From contig PWHA01000287.1 in the NCBI GenBank assembly GCA_003554685.1, positions 1 through 5,038 of the forward strand: DNA of 5,038 nt, read 5' to 3'. Numbering within the stretch: position 1 is the first letter of the stretch; the number at the start of each line of letters is the position of its first letter. This DNA is from Halanaerobiaceae bacterium. GTDB lineage: Bacteria; Bacillota; Halanaerobiia; Halanaerobiales; Halarsenatibacteraceae. The notes under the pieces are model-generated. The model saw nothing but the letters and a program-made list of their open reading frames with translations. It was not told the origin of the DNA and made no database searches. Of this stretch, positions 1-4,871 are shown one piece after another. The position numbers and the translations under genes are program-made.

Positions 1-696
1 ATCTTGCCGAGCCCTTTTGCCGCAGAGAAAAGTAAGTCTGGTGCCTTCCTTATAATTTTCAAATTTAATGATCGAAATCAGACCCAGCTGGCCGGTCTCC
101 TGAAGATGGGTACCGCCGCAGGGTGTGAGATCTATACCTTCAATTTTTATAACTCTGATATTGTCGCTAACTTCGGGGTCCTTCCGCAAATCCAGCCTCT
201 CCAACTCCGCCGGGGAGGGACGTTTTACCCTGATCTGCCGGTTCTGATAAATCAGCTGATTGACTTCCTCTTCCAGGCGGTCAACAGAATCCGCCGACAG
301 AGGAATATCGGTATCAATGGTGATATGAGTTTCACCCAGGTGAAAACCCACTGTCCGGGCGTCATATAATTTCAGCGCTGCCGCTGACAGCAGATGCTGG
401 CCGGTATGCTGCTGCATGAAGTCAAAGCGCCTCTCCCAGTCCAGCTGACACTCTACCTTCTTTTTTTCATTTGGCAGCTCTTCAACCACATGAAAAACCT
501 CTCCCCTTTTTTCATAAACATGCTTGACCCTGCTGGATCCGATCAGACCTAGATCGGCAGGCTGACCGCCGCCTTCGGGATAAAAGGCTGTTCTGTCCAG
601 CTGTAAGTGATAGCCACCCTCCCCTTCCTGAAAAGAAATGATATCTGCAGTGAAATTTTTTAGGAAAGGATCCTGATAGTATAATTTTTCGGTCAT
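1..696 (-). CDS. alaX: Alanyl-tRNA editing protein, AlaX type (N-terminal 232 residues, partial at left edge)
   Basis: This gene encodes a free-standing relative of the alanyl-tRNA synthetase editing domain, which in the cytoplasm hydrolyses mischarged Ser-tRNA(Ala) or Gly-tRNA(Ala). The reading frame is open from the ATG at 694-696 to the left edge with no stop, so the C-terminus lies outside the window. Visible motifs are FYPEGGGQ (residues 38-45), the zinc motif HTGQH (97-101) and CGGTH (193-197); H97, H101, C193 and H197 would be the metal ligands. The sequence after CGGTH (LTFLCGKRARQ, near 222-231) resembles the stretch leading into the linker and DHHA1 domain of longer AlaX-L proteins of roughly 390-400 residues, so I infer a long form. 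The ATG is preceded by GAGGTGG four bases away. Upstream lies a repeat-bearing spacer, and the phosphotransferase gene ends 326 bp away, so cotranscription is uncertain. The family is clear; the exact subtype is inferred. Confidence 0.93.
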   Translation of the reverse strand, partial: MTEKLYYQDPFLKNFTADIISFQEGEGGYHLQLDRTAFYPEGGGQPADLGLIGSSRVKHVYEKRGEVFHVVEELPNEKKKVECQLDWERRFDFMQQHTGQHLLSAAALKLYDARTVGFHLGETHITIDTDIPLSADSVDRLEEEVNQLIYQNRQIRVKRPSPAELERLDLRKDPEVSDNIRVIKIEGIDLTPCGGTHLQETGQLGLISIIKFENYKEGTRLTFLCGKRARQD

Positions 697-700
697 ACTG

Positions 701-707
701 CCACCTC
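701..707 (-). promoter_or_regulatory. Ribosome binding site of alaX
   Basis: On the minus strand GAGGTGG lies four bases before the ATG at 694-696. It matches the right-hand part of the Bacillota anti-Shine-Dalgarno complement (AGGAGGTGATC) and supports this ATG as the start. Confidence 0.75.
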
Positions 708-817
708 AAAAATTATGGGATTAATTTTAAGATATCCTGACGGTTCTGCTACATTTTTTTTGATAACTACCGCTTAAATTTTTTCTGTCTCTTTCCAGAC
801 GAGATAAGGTTTTGAAC

Positions 818-908
818 CTGTTGCCTGCTTTAACCTGCTGTTATACACTGTTGCCTGCTTTTACCTGTTGTTATACCTTGTACCTGCTGTTATCTCCTGC
901 TACCTGCC
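818..908. repeat. Decayed minisatellite, 30-bp period
   Basis: Two adjacent 30-bp units (818-847 and 848-877) match at 27 of 30 positions. They begin CTGTTGCCTGCTTT and end CTG(C/T)TGTTATAC plus one base. A third, shortened unit follows at about 878-893 (TACCTGCTGTTAT), then further CCTGCTACCTGCCTG fragments to about 908. The whole tract is rich in CCTG/CCTGC on the plus strand. Because the period is a multiple of three, plus-strand reading gives a repeated leucine/cysteine-rich peptide, but nothing indicates that it is translated. The tract probably arose by replication slippage. Confidence 0.85.
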
Positions 909-980
909 TGGCAACCCTGCTATTCACAGATAGCGTTTATCCTGATATTACCTTAATCCTGATATTTTTTCAAGATGCCT

Positions 981-994
981 TGACCGGTTTTATC
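981..994 (+). repeat. 14-bp direct repeat flanking the phosphotransferase gene, left copy
   Basis: TGACCGGTTTTATC occurs here and again, identically and in the same orientation, at 2107-2120. The two copies bracket the phosphotransferase gene. Left of this copy is CCTGATATTTTTT (958-970), and right of the other copy are two GCTGATATTTTT sequences, so both flanks share two sequence elements. Confidence 0.75.
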
Positions 995-1022
995 AACCCA
1001 GAATTATTAAACTTCAATGGTA

Positions 1023-2045
1023 TCAGGTCTTTTTCTCAATATAATCGTCAACAAATCTGCATTTATCCTGACGATGCTGCAGGGTGGACGGTTTGGGTGA
1101 ATGGTTCTCATGAGACCAGCAGGTACTCAATACTAAAAGGATAAAGAGACTTTTTACCACCTGCAGTTTTGAAGCTGAAAATTTCCTGCTGAAGACTCCC
1201 AGCATACCATCCAGAGCAGCATGATCTCCCAGGCTGTCGGTGAGAGTTATTTGATTATCAAGAAACCGGGCAGATTCCAGAAGTGGCTGACCAATAACTC
1301 CTTTGGGATCAATCGCCTGCCAGCCTCTGTTTGCAGAGCGCAGAATGTTCCAGTGGTGGAGATCACCGTGGAGAAGTCTGGGCTGGTAATTTCTCTCTTC
1401 CAGCTCAAGGAAAAAATATTCTGCTTTTTTAATAAAGTCCAGCAGCTCTTCATCCACTTTCTTTTCCCTTCTAGCCCGGGGAAAAGCCCCCTTCAGCCAG
1501 TCAGCATAATGAGGAAATACTGCTGGAGTTAAACCGCTCGCCTCTTCTTTACGATCAGCCTCAGAGAAGTTCACTGGAGATATAAAAGATTTTGATCCTT
1601 TAGTGTTGCACTGCAGGGAAATATCAATCTCTGCCGGAAGTTTATAAACCAGCTCAGCAGCATTTTCCAGCCAGCTGTAACTGTCCTCCAGGAAAAGCAG
1701 ATTATCTCCCGGTATAATCTGTTCCAGCAGCATTGCTCCCATCTCTTTGTCGTAATCAAAACACTGGCAGATATTTCTACCCTGAAAAAATTTGAGTGCT
1801 GCCATTTCCTGATAAAGATAAGGATGGGGGACGCCAACTTTGAGGACAGTTTTTCCATAGCTGGCAGCATCGGAGGTGCAGATATAGTTAAAGGATAGAT
1901 TTTCAACGGGAGTAAGGTTCTCAAGCTGCCATCGTTCGGCGCAGATGGAGATAATTTCAGGCAGTTCCTCCAGCCAGTTCCTGCCCTTTTCTCCAAAAAC
2001 TCGAACTATTTTCTTCTGAAAAAATCCGGGTATATCTATATTAAT
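1023..2045 (-). CDS. Aminoglycoside/hydroxyurea-type phosphotransferase (APH(6)/hur family), probable ATT start
   Basis: This is a cytoplasmic protein-kinase-fold small-molecule kinase. Relatives phosphorylate streptomycin or hydroxyurea with ATP; the substrate here is unknown. The 340-residue reading has the N-lobe sequence VFGEKGRNWLEELP, then LSFNY and VLKVGVPHP (the lysine being the likely ATP-binding residue). The catalytic loop HGDLHHWN is at 226-233 (D228 catalytic, N233 metal-binding) and the DPKG motif at 246-249 (D246 metal-binding), with a VLSTCWS-like helix near the C-terminus. The first in-frame ATG (1803-1805) would delete about 80 residues containing the conserved N-lobe. The frame stays open upstream to a TAG at 2097-2099 and contains no ATG, GTG or TTG. 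The ATT at 2043-2045 lies 8 nt after GGAGG, the same spacing as at two other genes here, and the next residues fit the expected family N-terminus. The family call is strong. The ATT start is inferred; a sequencing error or a mutated start codon is the alternative. Confidence 0.85.
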   Translation of the reverse strand: MNIDIPGFFQKKIVRVFGEKGRNWLEELPEIISICAERWQLENLTPVENLSFNYICTSDAASYGKTVLKVGVPHPYLYQEMAALKFFQGRNICQCFDYDKEMGAMLLEQIIPGDNLLFLEDSYSWLENAAELVYKLPAEIDISLQCNTKGSKSFISPVNFSEADRKEEASGLTPAVFPHYADWLKGAFPRARREKKVDEELLDFIKKAEYFFLELEERNYQPRLLHGDLHHWNILRSANRGWQAIDPKGVIGQPLLESARFLDNQITLTDSLGDHAALDGMLGVFSRKFSASKLQVVKSLFILLVLSTCWSHENHSPKPSTLQHRQDKCRFVDDYIEKKT

Positions 2046-2051
2046 GGATAG

Positions 2052-2058
2052 CTCCTCC
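2052..2058 (-). promoter_or_regulatory. Ribosome binding site that decides the ATT start of the phosphotransferase
   Basis: On the minus strand GGAGGAG (core GGAGG at 2054-2058) is followed after 8 nt from the core by ATT. The same 8-nt spacing separates GGAGG from TTG at the exported-protein gene and AAGGAG from ATG at the GyrI-like gene. No standard start codon lies within reach of this site. Confidence 0.7.
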
Positions 2059-2106
2059 AGTCTGCTATGATTTCTTCCCGGTGAGGAGAACAGACTCTAC
2101 TGTCAC

Positions 2107-2120
2107 TGACCGGTTTTATC
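2107..2120 (+). repeat. 14-bp direct repeat flanking the phosphotransferase gene, right copy
   Basis: This is an exact second copy of TGACCGGTTTTATC (first copy at 981-994). It lies in the probable 5' leader or promoter area of the phosphotransferase gene, between its start and the 25-bp direct repeats. Confidence 0.75.
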
Positions 2121-2128
2121 TGAGCTTA

Positions 2129-2181
2129 GCTGATATTTTTCGTATTAAATCGTATTGCTGATATTTTTCATATTAAATCGT
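2129..2181. repeat. Pair of 25-bp direct repeats upstream of the phosphotransferase gene
   Basis: Two 25-bp copies (2129-2153 and 2157-2181, period 28) differ at a single position. Both run GCTGATATTTTTC, then G or A, then TATTAAATCGT. They lie about 84-136 bp upstream of the ATT start. Read on the minus strand each contains ACGATTTAATA followed by an A-rich stretch, so they could be regulator sites or part of a promoter region, but no clear -35/-10 pair could be fixed here. A recent local duplication is the simplest origin. Confidence 0.8.
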
Positions 2182-2198
2182 TTTAAAGTAAGCCGGAT

Positions 2199-2217
2199 GC
2201 TGTTGACATTTAACAGC
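2199..2217. repeat. Short inverted repeat after the GyrI-like gene
   Basis: GCTGTT (2199-2204) and AACAGC (2212-2217) form a 6-bp inverted repeat around a 7-nt loop. It lies about 50 bp downstream of the GyrI-like stop codon. No T-run follows it on the minus strand, so it is not a standard intrinsic terminator, though it may stabilise an RNA 3' end. A TTGACA on the plus strand inside it (2203-2208) has no matching -10 element. Confidence 0.4.
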
Positions 2218-2267
2218 TGCCAGCTTTTTTCTCCCGGGCAGATTGATTCTTCAGAAAAAATTAGATT

Positions 2268-2750
2268 TCATCTTACCGGAATCCAGATTTCGAAACTGCT
2301 TATTTCTCCAGTACTGTGATCAACATGATAAATCTCCAGCTCGGGAGTACCGGCATGCTCAAAATCTACAGCAGGAAACCACTCGCTGTAAATTTGCTGA
2401 TAGAGGCTGGCAATTCTCGATACCGGGCCCTCTTCGCTGAAAACTGCCCAGCTGGAATCAGGAATCTCTGCTTCCACCAGCTCCGGCAAATCCGGAAAAA
2501 CATTGTCTTTAGCAGGTTTTTCGATGGCAATGAGATAATCAATCAACTCTGCCTCTTCATTATAATCTAAGGTTACACCCATCACACCCAGCTCCGACAT
2601 CTCCTCCGCCAGTTGCTCAAAGCTGCCATCATCCATTACCTGCTGCCAGAACTCCGGAATTTCCTGAAACTGATTGCCATTCCTGGTTGAAACAGAGATT
2701 TTTCTGCCGATAACTGCAAAACCAGGCCTCTCTTTAATTGTGTATTTCAT
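2268..2750 (-). CDS. Stand-alone GyrI-like / AraC effector-binding-domain protein
   Basis: This 160-residue acidic cytoplasmic protein consists of a single domain like the C-terminal ligand-binding part of Rob/BmrR-type regulators, with no DNA-binding domain attached. Stand-alone members bind small hydrophobic or cationic molecules; some act as gyrase inhibitors and some as hydrolases. Which applies here cannot be read from the sequence. Supporting features are the N-terminal strand YTIKERPGFAVIGRKISVST (3-22), the helix with IPEFWQQVM (31-39), GVMGVTLDY (55-63), SWAVFSEEGP (100-109), the YSEWFPAVDFEHAGTPELEIY stretch (121-141, a family hallmark) and the C-terminal EIWIPV (154-159). The ATG has AAGGAG 8 nt upstream. 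The gene begins 33 bp after the aldo/keto reductase stop codon on the same strand, so cotranscription is likely. The pairing suggests a sensor, scavenger or partner for a reductase substrate, which is inference only. Confidence 0.88.
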   Translation of the reverse strand: MKYTIKERPGFAVIGRKISVSTRNGNQFQEIPEFWQQVMDDGSFEQLAEEMSELGVMGVTLDYNEEAELIDYLIAIEKPAKDNVFPDLPELVEAEIPDSSWAVFSEEGPVSRIASLYQQIYSEWFPAVDFEHAGTPELEIYHVDHSTGEISSFEIWIPVR

Positions 2751-2783
2751 TTTCTCTGCTCCTTAAAAACTAATTTTTTAAAT

Positions 2784-3653
2784 CTAGCGGGGAATGGGAT
2801 AGAGTTTGCCATCATGACCGCTGGCATATTTTTTTAATCTTTTCAGCTCCTCCTCAGACAACTGCAGGGGATCGACCAGATTATTGAGCAGCTCCAAACT
2901 GTAATCCAGCATTCTTACATCTCCCGGAGTGACTGCTGTATCAACATCCCGGGAGAGGGTGAATTTTAGGGCCAATTCTGCCAGTTCCTTATTATCAAAT
3001 AAAGGCTTATACCAGGTATGATAATTCTGCTTCTCTTCATCTTTCCGCCACTGACGGTGAGCAAGAGCTTTGATAGCTATAATGCCTTTATCTGTCTCCC
3101 TGGCCCTGGCAATAACCTGCTTCCCCTGAGATTGATTAAGCCAGTAATTCCAGTTGATCGGGAACATCACAGTATCAAAATCAAAGCTATCCATCAGCTT
3201 TAAAGCAGCCCACTCACTGTGAGCTGAAAAACCAATATGGTGAACCAGCCCTTCATCTCTGGCCTCGATAATTGCTTCCAGAGCTCCTCCGGGAGCAAGT
3301 GCCTGCTGCAGTGAACTTTCATTTGTGACCTCATGGAGCTGATACAGATCAAAATAATCAGTCCTCAAAAGTTTCAGAGAATTTTCCAGGTCACCTCTAA
3401 CCTCATCTCTGGTTTGATTGGGTTCAGTTTTGCCGGCCAGAAAAACACCATCTCTATAAGTCTCGAGAGCAGGACCCATGATATTCTGAGCATTTCCATA
3501 GGTCGGGCTAACATCAAAGAGATTGATTCCCGCAGAAACTGCTCTCTCGACAATATGGTCAGCACTGTCTCTGGAAACACTATCCAGCATGATCCCTCCG
3601 AAAGCGATGACTGAAACATCTAATCCTGTGCGTCCCAACTTCCTGTAATACAT
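2784..3653 (-). CDS. Aldo/keto reductase
   Basis: This is a cytoplasmic NAD(P)H-dependent oxidoreductase of the aldo/keto reductase TIM-barrel superfamily, 289 residues, which is normal family length. The N-terminal RKLGRTGLDVSVIAFGG (4-20) is a typical first strand. The catalytic tetrad is visible as D47 and Y52 in FDVSPTYG, K75 in LAGKT and H107 in LYQLHEV. GFSAHS (141-146) is the usual later-barrel motif. There is no C-terminal cysteine cluster, so this is not the ferredoxin-fused (4Fe-4S) type. The ATG has AGGAGG six bases upstream and a plausible promoter at 3683-3710. The GyrI-like gene follows 33 bp after the stop codon, and the two probably form an operon. The substrate cannot be predicted; a role in carbonyl detoxification or sugar metabolism would be a guess. 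Confidence 0.95.
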   Translation of the reverse strand: MYYRKLGRTGLDVSVIAFGGIMLDSVSRDSADHIVERAVSAGINLFDVSPTYGNAQNIMGPALETYRDGVFLAGKTEPNQTRDEVRGDLENSLKLLRTDYFDLYQLHEVTNESSLQQALAPGGALEAIIEARDEGLVHHIGFSAHSEWAALKLMDSFDFDTVMFPINWNYWLNQSQGKQVIARARETDKGIIAIKALAHRQWRKDEEKQNYHTWYKPLFDNKELAELALKFTLSRDVDTAVTPGDVRMLDYSLELLNNLVDPLQLSEEELKRLKKYASGHDGKLYPIPR

Positions 3654-3659
3654 ATTATT

Positions 3660-3665
3660 CCTCCT
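3660..3665 (-). promoter_or_regulatory. Ribosome binding site of the aldo/keto reductase
   Basis: AGGAGG on the minus strand ends six bases before the ATG at 3651-3653. It is a near-perfect Shine-Dalgarno sequence and supports this start. Confidence 0.8.
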
Positions 3666-3682
3666 AAGGAATATTTTTGAAG

Positions 3683-3710
3683 ATTATCTGCTTGATTTGT
3701 CACTTTGCAA
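3683..3710 (-). promoter_or_regulatory. Candidate sigma-A-type promoter of the aldo/keto reductase operon
   Basis: On the minus strand TTGCAA (3705-3710) is followed after 16 nt by GATAAT (3683-3688), matching the consensus at 4/6 and 5/6 positions. Transcription would begin near 3676, giving a leader of about 23 nt that includes the ribosome binding site. A 7-bp inverted repeat, GAAGATT (3679-3685) and AATCTTC (3711-3717), brackets the two boxes and may be an operator or chance. Confidence 0.45.
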
Positions 3711-3786
3711 AATCTTCTTGACTTACCCTTTCCCATAAGAAGACAGAAAACACAGAAAAACTTTCAGAGATTGTATTCCAGAAATT

Positions 3787-3804
3787 TCTTATACTGTAAT
3801 AAGA
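3787..3804 (-). terminator. Weak hairpin immediately after the exported-protein gene
   Basis: TCTTAT and ATAAGA (6-bp stem, 6-nt loop TACAGT on the minus strand) directly abut the TGA stop at 3805-3807. It is AT-only apart from one pair and is followed by AAATTTCT rather than a T-run, so termination by it is doubtful. The separate promoter upstream of the aldo/keto reductase still suggests the two genes are independent units. Confidence 0.25.
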
Positions 3805-4524
3805 TCATTTAATCAGCCGGGTAATAAGGTATAAAGCGCCGGCACCGAGCAGAGCAGTAATTGCATAGGTTGATCTTTCCTGCTCCATAAAAATTCTCAC
3901 ATCCCACCAGATTTTAGGCATCCGGGCAATATCCCGGGCACCCCACTTTTCCTCCCGGCCTATAGCCAGAACATATTTGCCGGTGACCCCCTCCCGGGAG
4001 AAAACTGCCAGATGATATACTCCCGATTCCGGAGCAGTAATGGTATTCTGCTGCCTTCTCCAGTAGGACGTTTGAGTGAAGTGCTCCCGAAATACCTCAC
4101 TTTCTTCCTGATGATAGCCTCTCACTATTACTCCTTCACCTTCCCGAATATCCAGCCTGGCTTCAACCTCTTCCCGGTTCAGGCCATCATAATCGTTTTC
4201 CAGCCCGGGTCCAATCAGGGCAAAATCGGGAGTGAAATTATCCAGGCGGTCCAGAACAGGTATCAGCATTTCAGCAAAAATTTCCTCGCCCGCTTCCGCG
4301 GTAAAACGGTAATAATCTATTGTTTCTGTCTGTTTAAGCTGACTGTAAGCTGCCCAGGAAATTTTGTGATCTTCAACTCTGATTGGTTCTTCTCTGGTAG
4401 CTGGTACATCGGTATCCAGGGGAATATGGGCCTGAACATTACTGCCGGAAAGAAGCAGGATCAGGACCAGGATAAGAAATATCCAGATCCAGTCATAACT
4501 CTGGTAAGTCAAAGTATTTTTCAA
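3805..4524 (-). CDS. Exported, C-terminally membrane-anchored acidic protein with PPC-like beta-domain, function unknown
   Basis: I do not recognise this protein as a named family. From the TTG at 4522-4524 it has 239 residues. Residues 12-28 are a strongly hydrophobic signal segment, with a likely signal peptidase I site after V30-Q31-A32. A mature, mostly acidic extracytoplasmic domain follows. A second hydrophobic segment near 219-235 (ITALLGAGALYLI) is followed by R236 and K239, consistent with a C-terminal anchor whose tail is cytoplasmic. The middle part, YYRFTAEAGEEIFAEM (71-86), DFALIGPGL (100-108) and GVYHLAVFSREGVTGKYVLAIG (168-189), resembles the pre-peptidase C-terminal (PPC) beta-sandwich pattern. 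No catalytic motif is visible. The TTG at 4522-4524 is preferred over the in-frame TTG at 4540-4542 because GGAGG lies exactly 8 nt before it and would fall inside the longer reading. A separate promoter and a terminator-bearing leader precede it. Confidence 0.85.
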   Translation of the reverse strand: MKNTLTYQSYDWIWIFLILVLILLLSGSNVQAHIPLDTDVPATREEPIRVEDHKISWAAYSQLKQTETIDYYRFTAEAGEEIFAEMLIPVLDRLDNFTPDFALIGPGLENDYDGLNREEVEARLDIREGEGVIVRGYHQEESEVFREHFTQTSYWRRQQNTITAPESGVYHLAVFSREGVTGKYVLAIGREEKWGARDIARMPKIWWDVRIFMEQERSTYAITALLGAGALYLITRLIK

Positions 4525-4532
4525 TCTATTCG

Positions 4533-4537
4533 CCTCC
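4533..4537 (-). promoter_or_regulatory. Ribosome binding site that decides the TTG start of the exported protein
   Basis: GGAGG on the minus strand lies 8 nt before TTG at 4522-4524. The longer TTG reading from 4542 has no such site and would place this GGAGG inside the coding region. Confidence 0.75.
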
Positions 4538-4540
4538 AGC

Positions 4541-4556
4541 AATACAAACTTGTATT
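4541..4556. promoter_or_regulatory. 16-bp perfect palindrome just upstream of the ribosome binding site
   Basis: AATACAA (4541-4547) and TTGTATT (4550-4556) are exact inverted repeats around two bases. The element ends four bases before the GGAGG of the exported-protein gene, inside its transcribed leader if the promoter at 4639-4667 is used. It could be a repressor operator or, as RNA, a small hairpin affecting ribosome access. No known operator consensus was matched. Confidence 0.55.
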
Positions 4557-4575
4557 ACAAAAATTTACTTCCGGC

Positions 4576-4603
4576 AAAAAACCAGCCTGAATAAGTCTGG
4601 TTT
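4576..4603 (-). terminator. Intrinsic terminator or attenuator in the leader of the exported-protein gene
   Basis: Read on the minus strand, AAACCAG pairs with CTGGTTT (plus positions 4597-4603 and 4579-4585; 7-bp stem, 11-nt loop) and runs straight into six T residues. On the plus strand there is no T-run, so it acts on minus-strand transcripts. It lies about 30 nt downstream of the predicted start of transcription from the promoter at 4639-4667 and about 50 nt before the exported-protein TTG. A GGTTT at plus 4618-4622 in the nascent RNA could pair with the same AAACC that forms the terminator, which would be an antiterminator arrangement. Confidence 0.6.
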
Positions 4604-4638
4604 AACCGGGCCGAGCGAAACCGTAGAGCTATATAAAT

Positions 4639-4667
4639 ATTATACAATAATTAATAAATCTTAACAA
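4639..4667 (-). promoter_or_regulatory. Promoter of the leader and exported-protein gene
   Basis: On the minus strand TTGTTA (4662-4667) is followed after exactly 17 nt by a perfect TATAAT (4639-4644). Transcription would start near 4632, giving a leader of about 108 nt to the TTG start codon, with the terminator hairpin early in it. This is the best sigma-A-type promoter lying wholly inside the window. Confidence 0.65.
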
Positions 4668-4674
4668 TATTTTG

Positions 4675-4703
4675 ATTCATAATCCGATGATAAAATTATG
4701 AAT
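4675..4703. repeat. 9-bp inverted repeat upstream of the promoter
   Basis: ATTCATAAT (4675-4683) and ATTATGAAT (4695-4703) are exact inverted repeats separated by 11 bp. They lie just upstream of the -35 box of the minus-strand promoter. The position fits a dimeric regulator binding site, but the sequence is AT-rich and chance is possible. Confidence 0.5.
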
Positions 4704-4722
4704 TTAAATCATGAATTTAATC
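4698..4722. repeat. 13-bp-period direct repeat of ATGAATTTAA
   Basis: ATGAATTTAAATC (4698-4710) is followed directly by ATGAATTTAATC (4711-4722), differing by one A. The first copy overlaps the right arm of the 9-bp inverted repeat. Confidence 0.55.
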
Positions 4723-4731
4723 TGGAAGAAA

Positions 4732-4786
4732 TCGATTAATAATCAATAAGTAATCGGAAAGTTATCAATAAGTAATCGATTGGTTC
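4732..4786 (+). repeat. Five-unit tandem array with 11-bp period
   Basis: Five consecutive 11-bp units begin at 4732, 4743, 4754, 4765 and 4776. They read TCGATTAATAA, TCAATAAGTAA, TCGGAAAGTTA, TCAATAAGTAA and TCGATTGGTTC, with a working consensus of TCRATWAGTAA. Units 2 and 4 are identical, unit 3 is degenerate and unit 5 is half-conserved. The first junction also makes a near-palindrome (TCGATTA-A-TAATCAA). A period of about one helical turn places all units on the same DNA face, as in direct-repeat sites bound by OmpR/PhoB-type regulators or in replication iterons. Confidence 0.75.
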
Positions 4787-4842
4787 ACTAACAAAAAGGT
4801 CTGTTTCGCAGATTAAAACCCAGAACCATACTATATGTTGCA

Positions 4843-4871
4843 TTGAATTGATCTACAATCCACTATATATA
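4843..4871 (+). promoter_or_regulatory. Weak candidate plus-strand promoter
   Basis: TTGAAT (4843-4848) is followed after 17 nt by TATATA (4866-4871). The -10 lies inside the 14-bp palindrome CACTATATATAGTG. In such an AT-rich stretch this could easily be chance, and no gene follows inside the window. Confidence 0.25.

Larger units (their letters stand above)
697..1022. other. Gene-free spacer between the phosphotransferase and alaX genes
   Basis: I find no convincing gene here on either strand. The spacer holds the 30-bp minisatellite (818-908), two copies of TCCTGATATT 17 bp apart (940-949 and 957-966), and one copy of the 14-bp sequence TGACCGGTTTTATC (981-994) that recurs beyond the phosphotransferase gene. 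The stretch 715-790 is AT-rich with A/T runs and is the likely place for an alaX promoter, but I could not find a well-spaced -35/-10 pair. No convincing intrinsic terminator follows the phosphotransferase stop codon, so some readthrough into alaX is possible. Confidence 0.6.

Noticed and set aside
4..369. Plus-strand frame opposite alaX
   Set aside because: It is a shadow of the alaX frame, which carries the full set of editing-domain zinc motifs.
812..1144. Plus-strand reading frame over the minisatellite (repeated leucine/cysteine-rich peptide)
   Set aside because: It arises from a 30-bp repeat whose length is a multiple of three, has no ribosome binding site, and its 3' half overlaps the phosphotransferase gene antisense.
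1571..1996. 141-residue minus-strand frame starting with ATG upstream of 1805
   Set aside because: It is out of frame with the clear phosphotransferase reading, which is continuous across the same region and has family motifs.
981..2120. Insertion sequence or composite transposon around the phosphotransferase
   Set aside because: No transposase or terminal inverted repeats are present; the 14-bp direct repeats alone do not establish a mobile element.
4012..4590. 192-residue plus-strand frame opposite the exported-protein gene
   Set aside because: It is antisense to a gene with signal peptide, ribosome binding site and beta-domain pattern, and it has no recognisable domain of its own.
4571..4632. 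Known riboswitch (fluoride, preQ1, c-di-GMP or guanidine) in the exported-protein leader
   Set aside because: The leader of about 55 nt before the terminator shows none of the conserved cores I know for these classes.
4800..4812. Minus-strand mini-terminator TCTG-CGAAA-CAGA followed by CCTTTTT
   Set aside because: The stem is only 4 bp and the T-run is offset, too weak to call.
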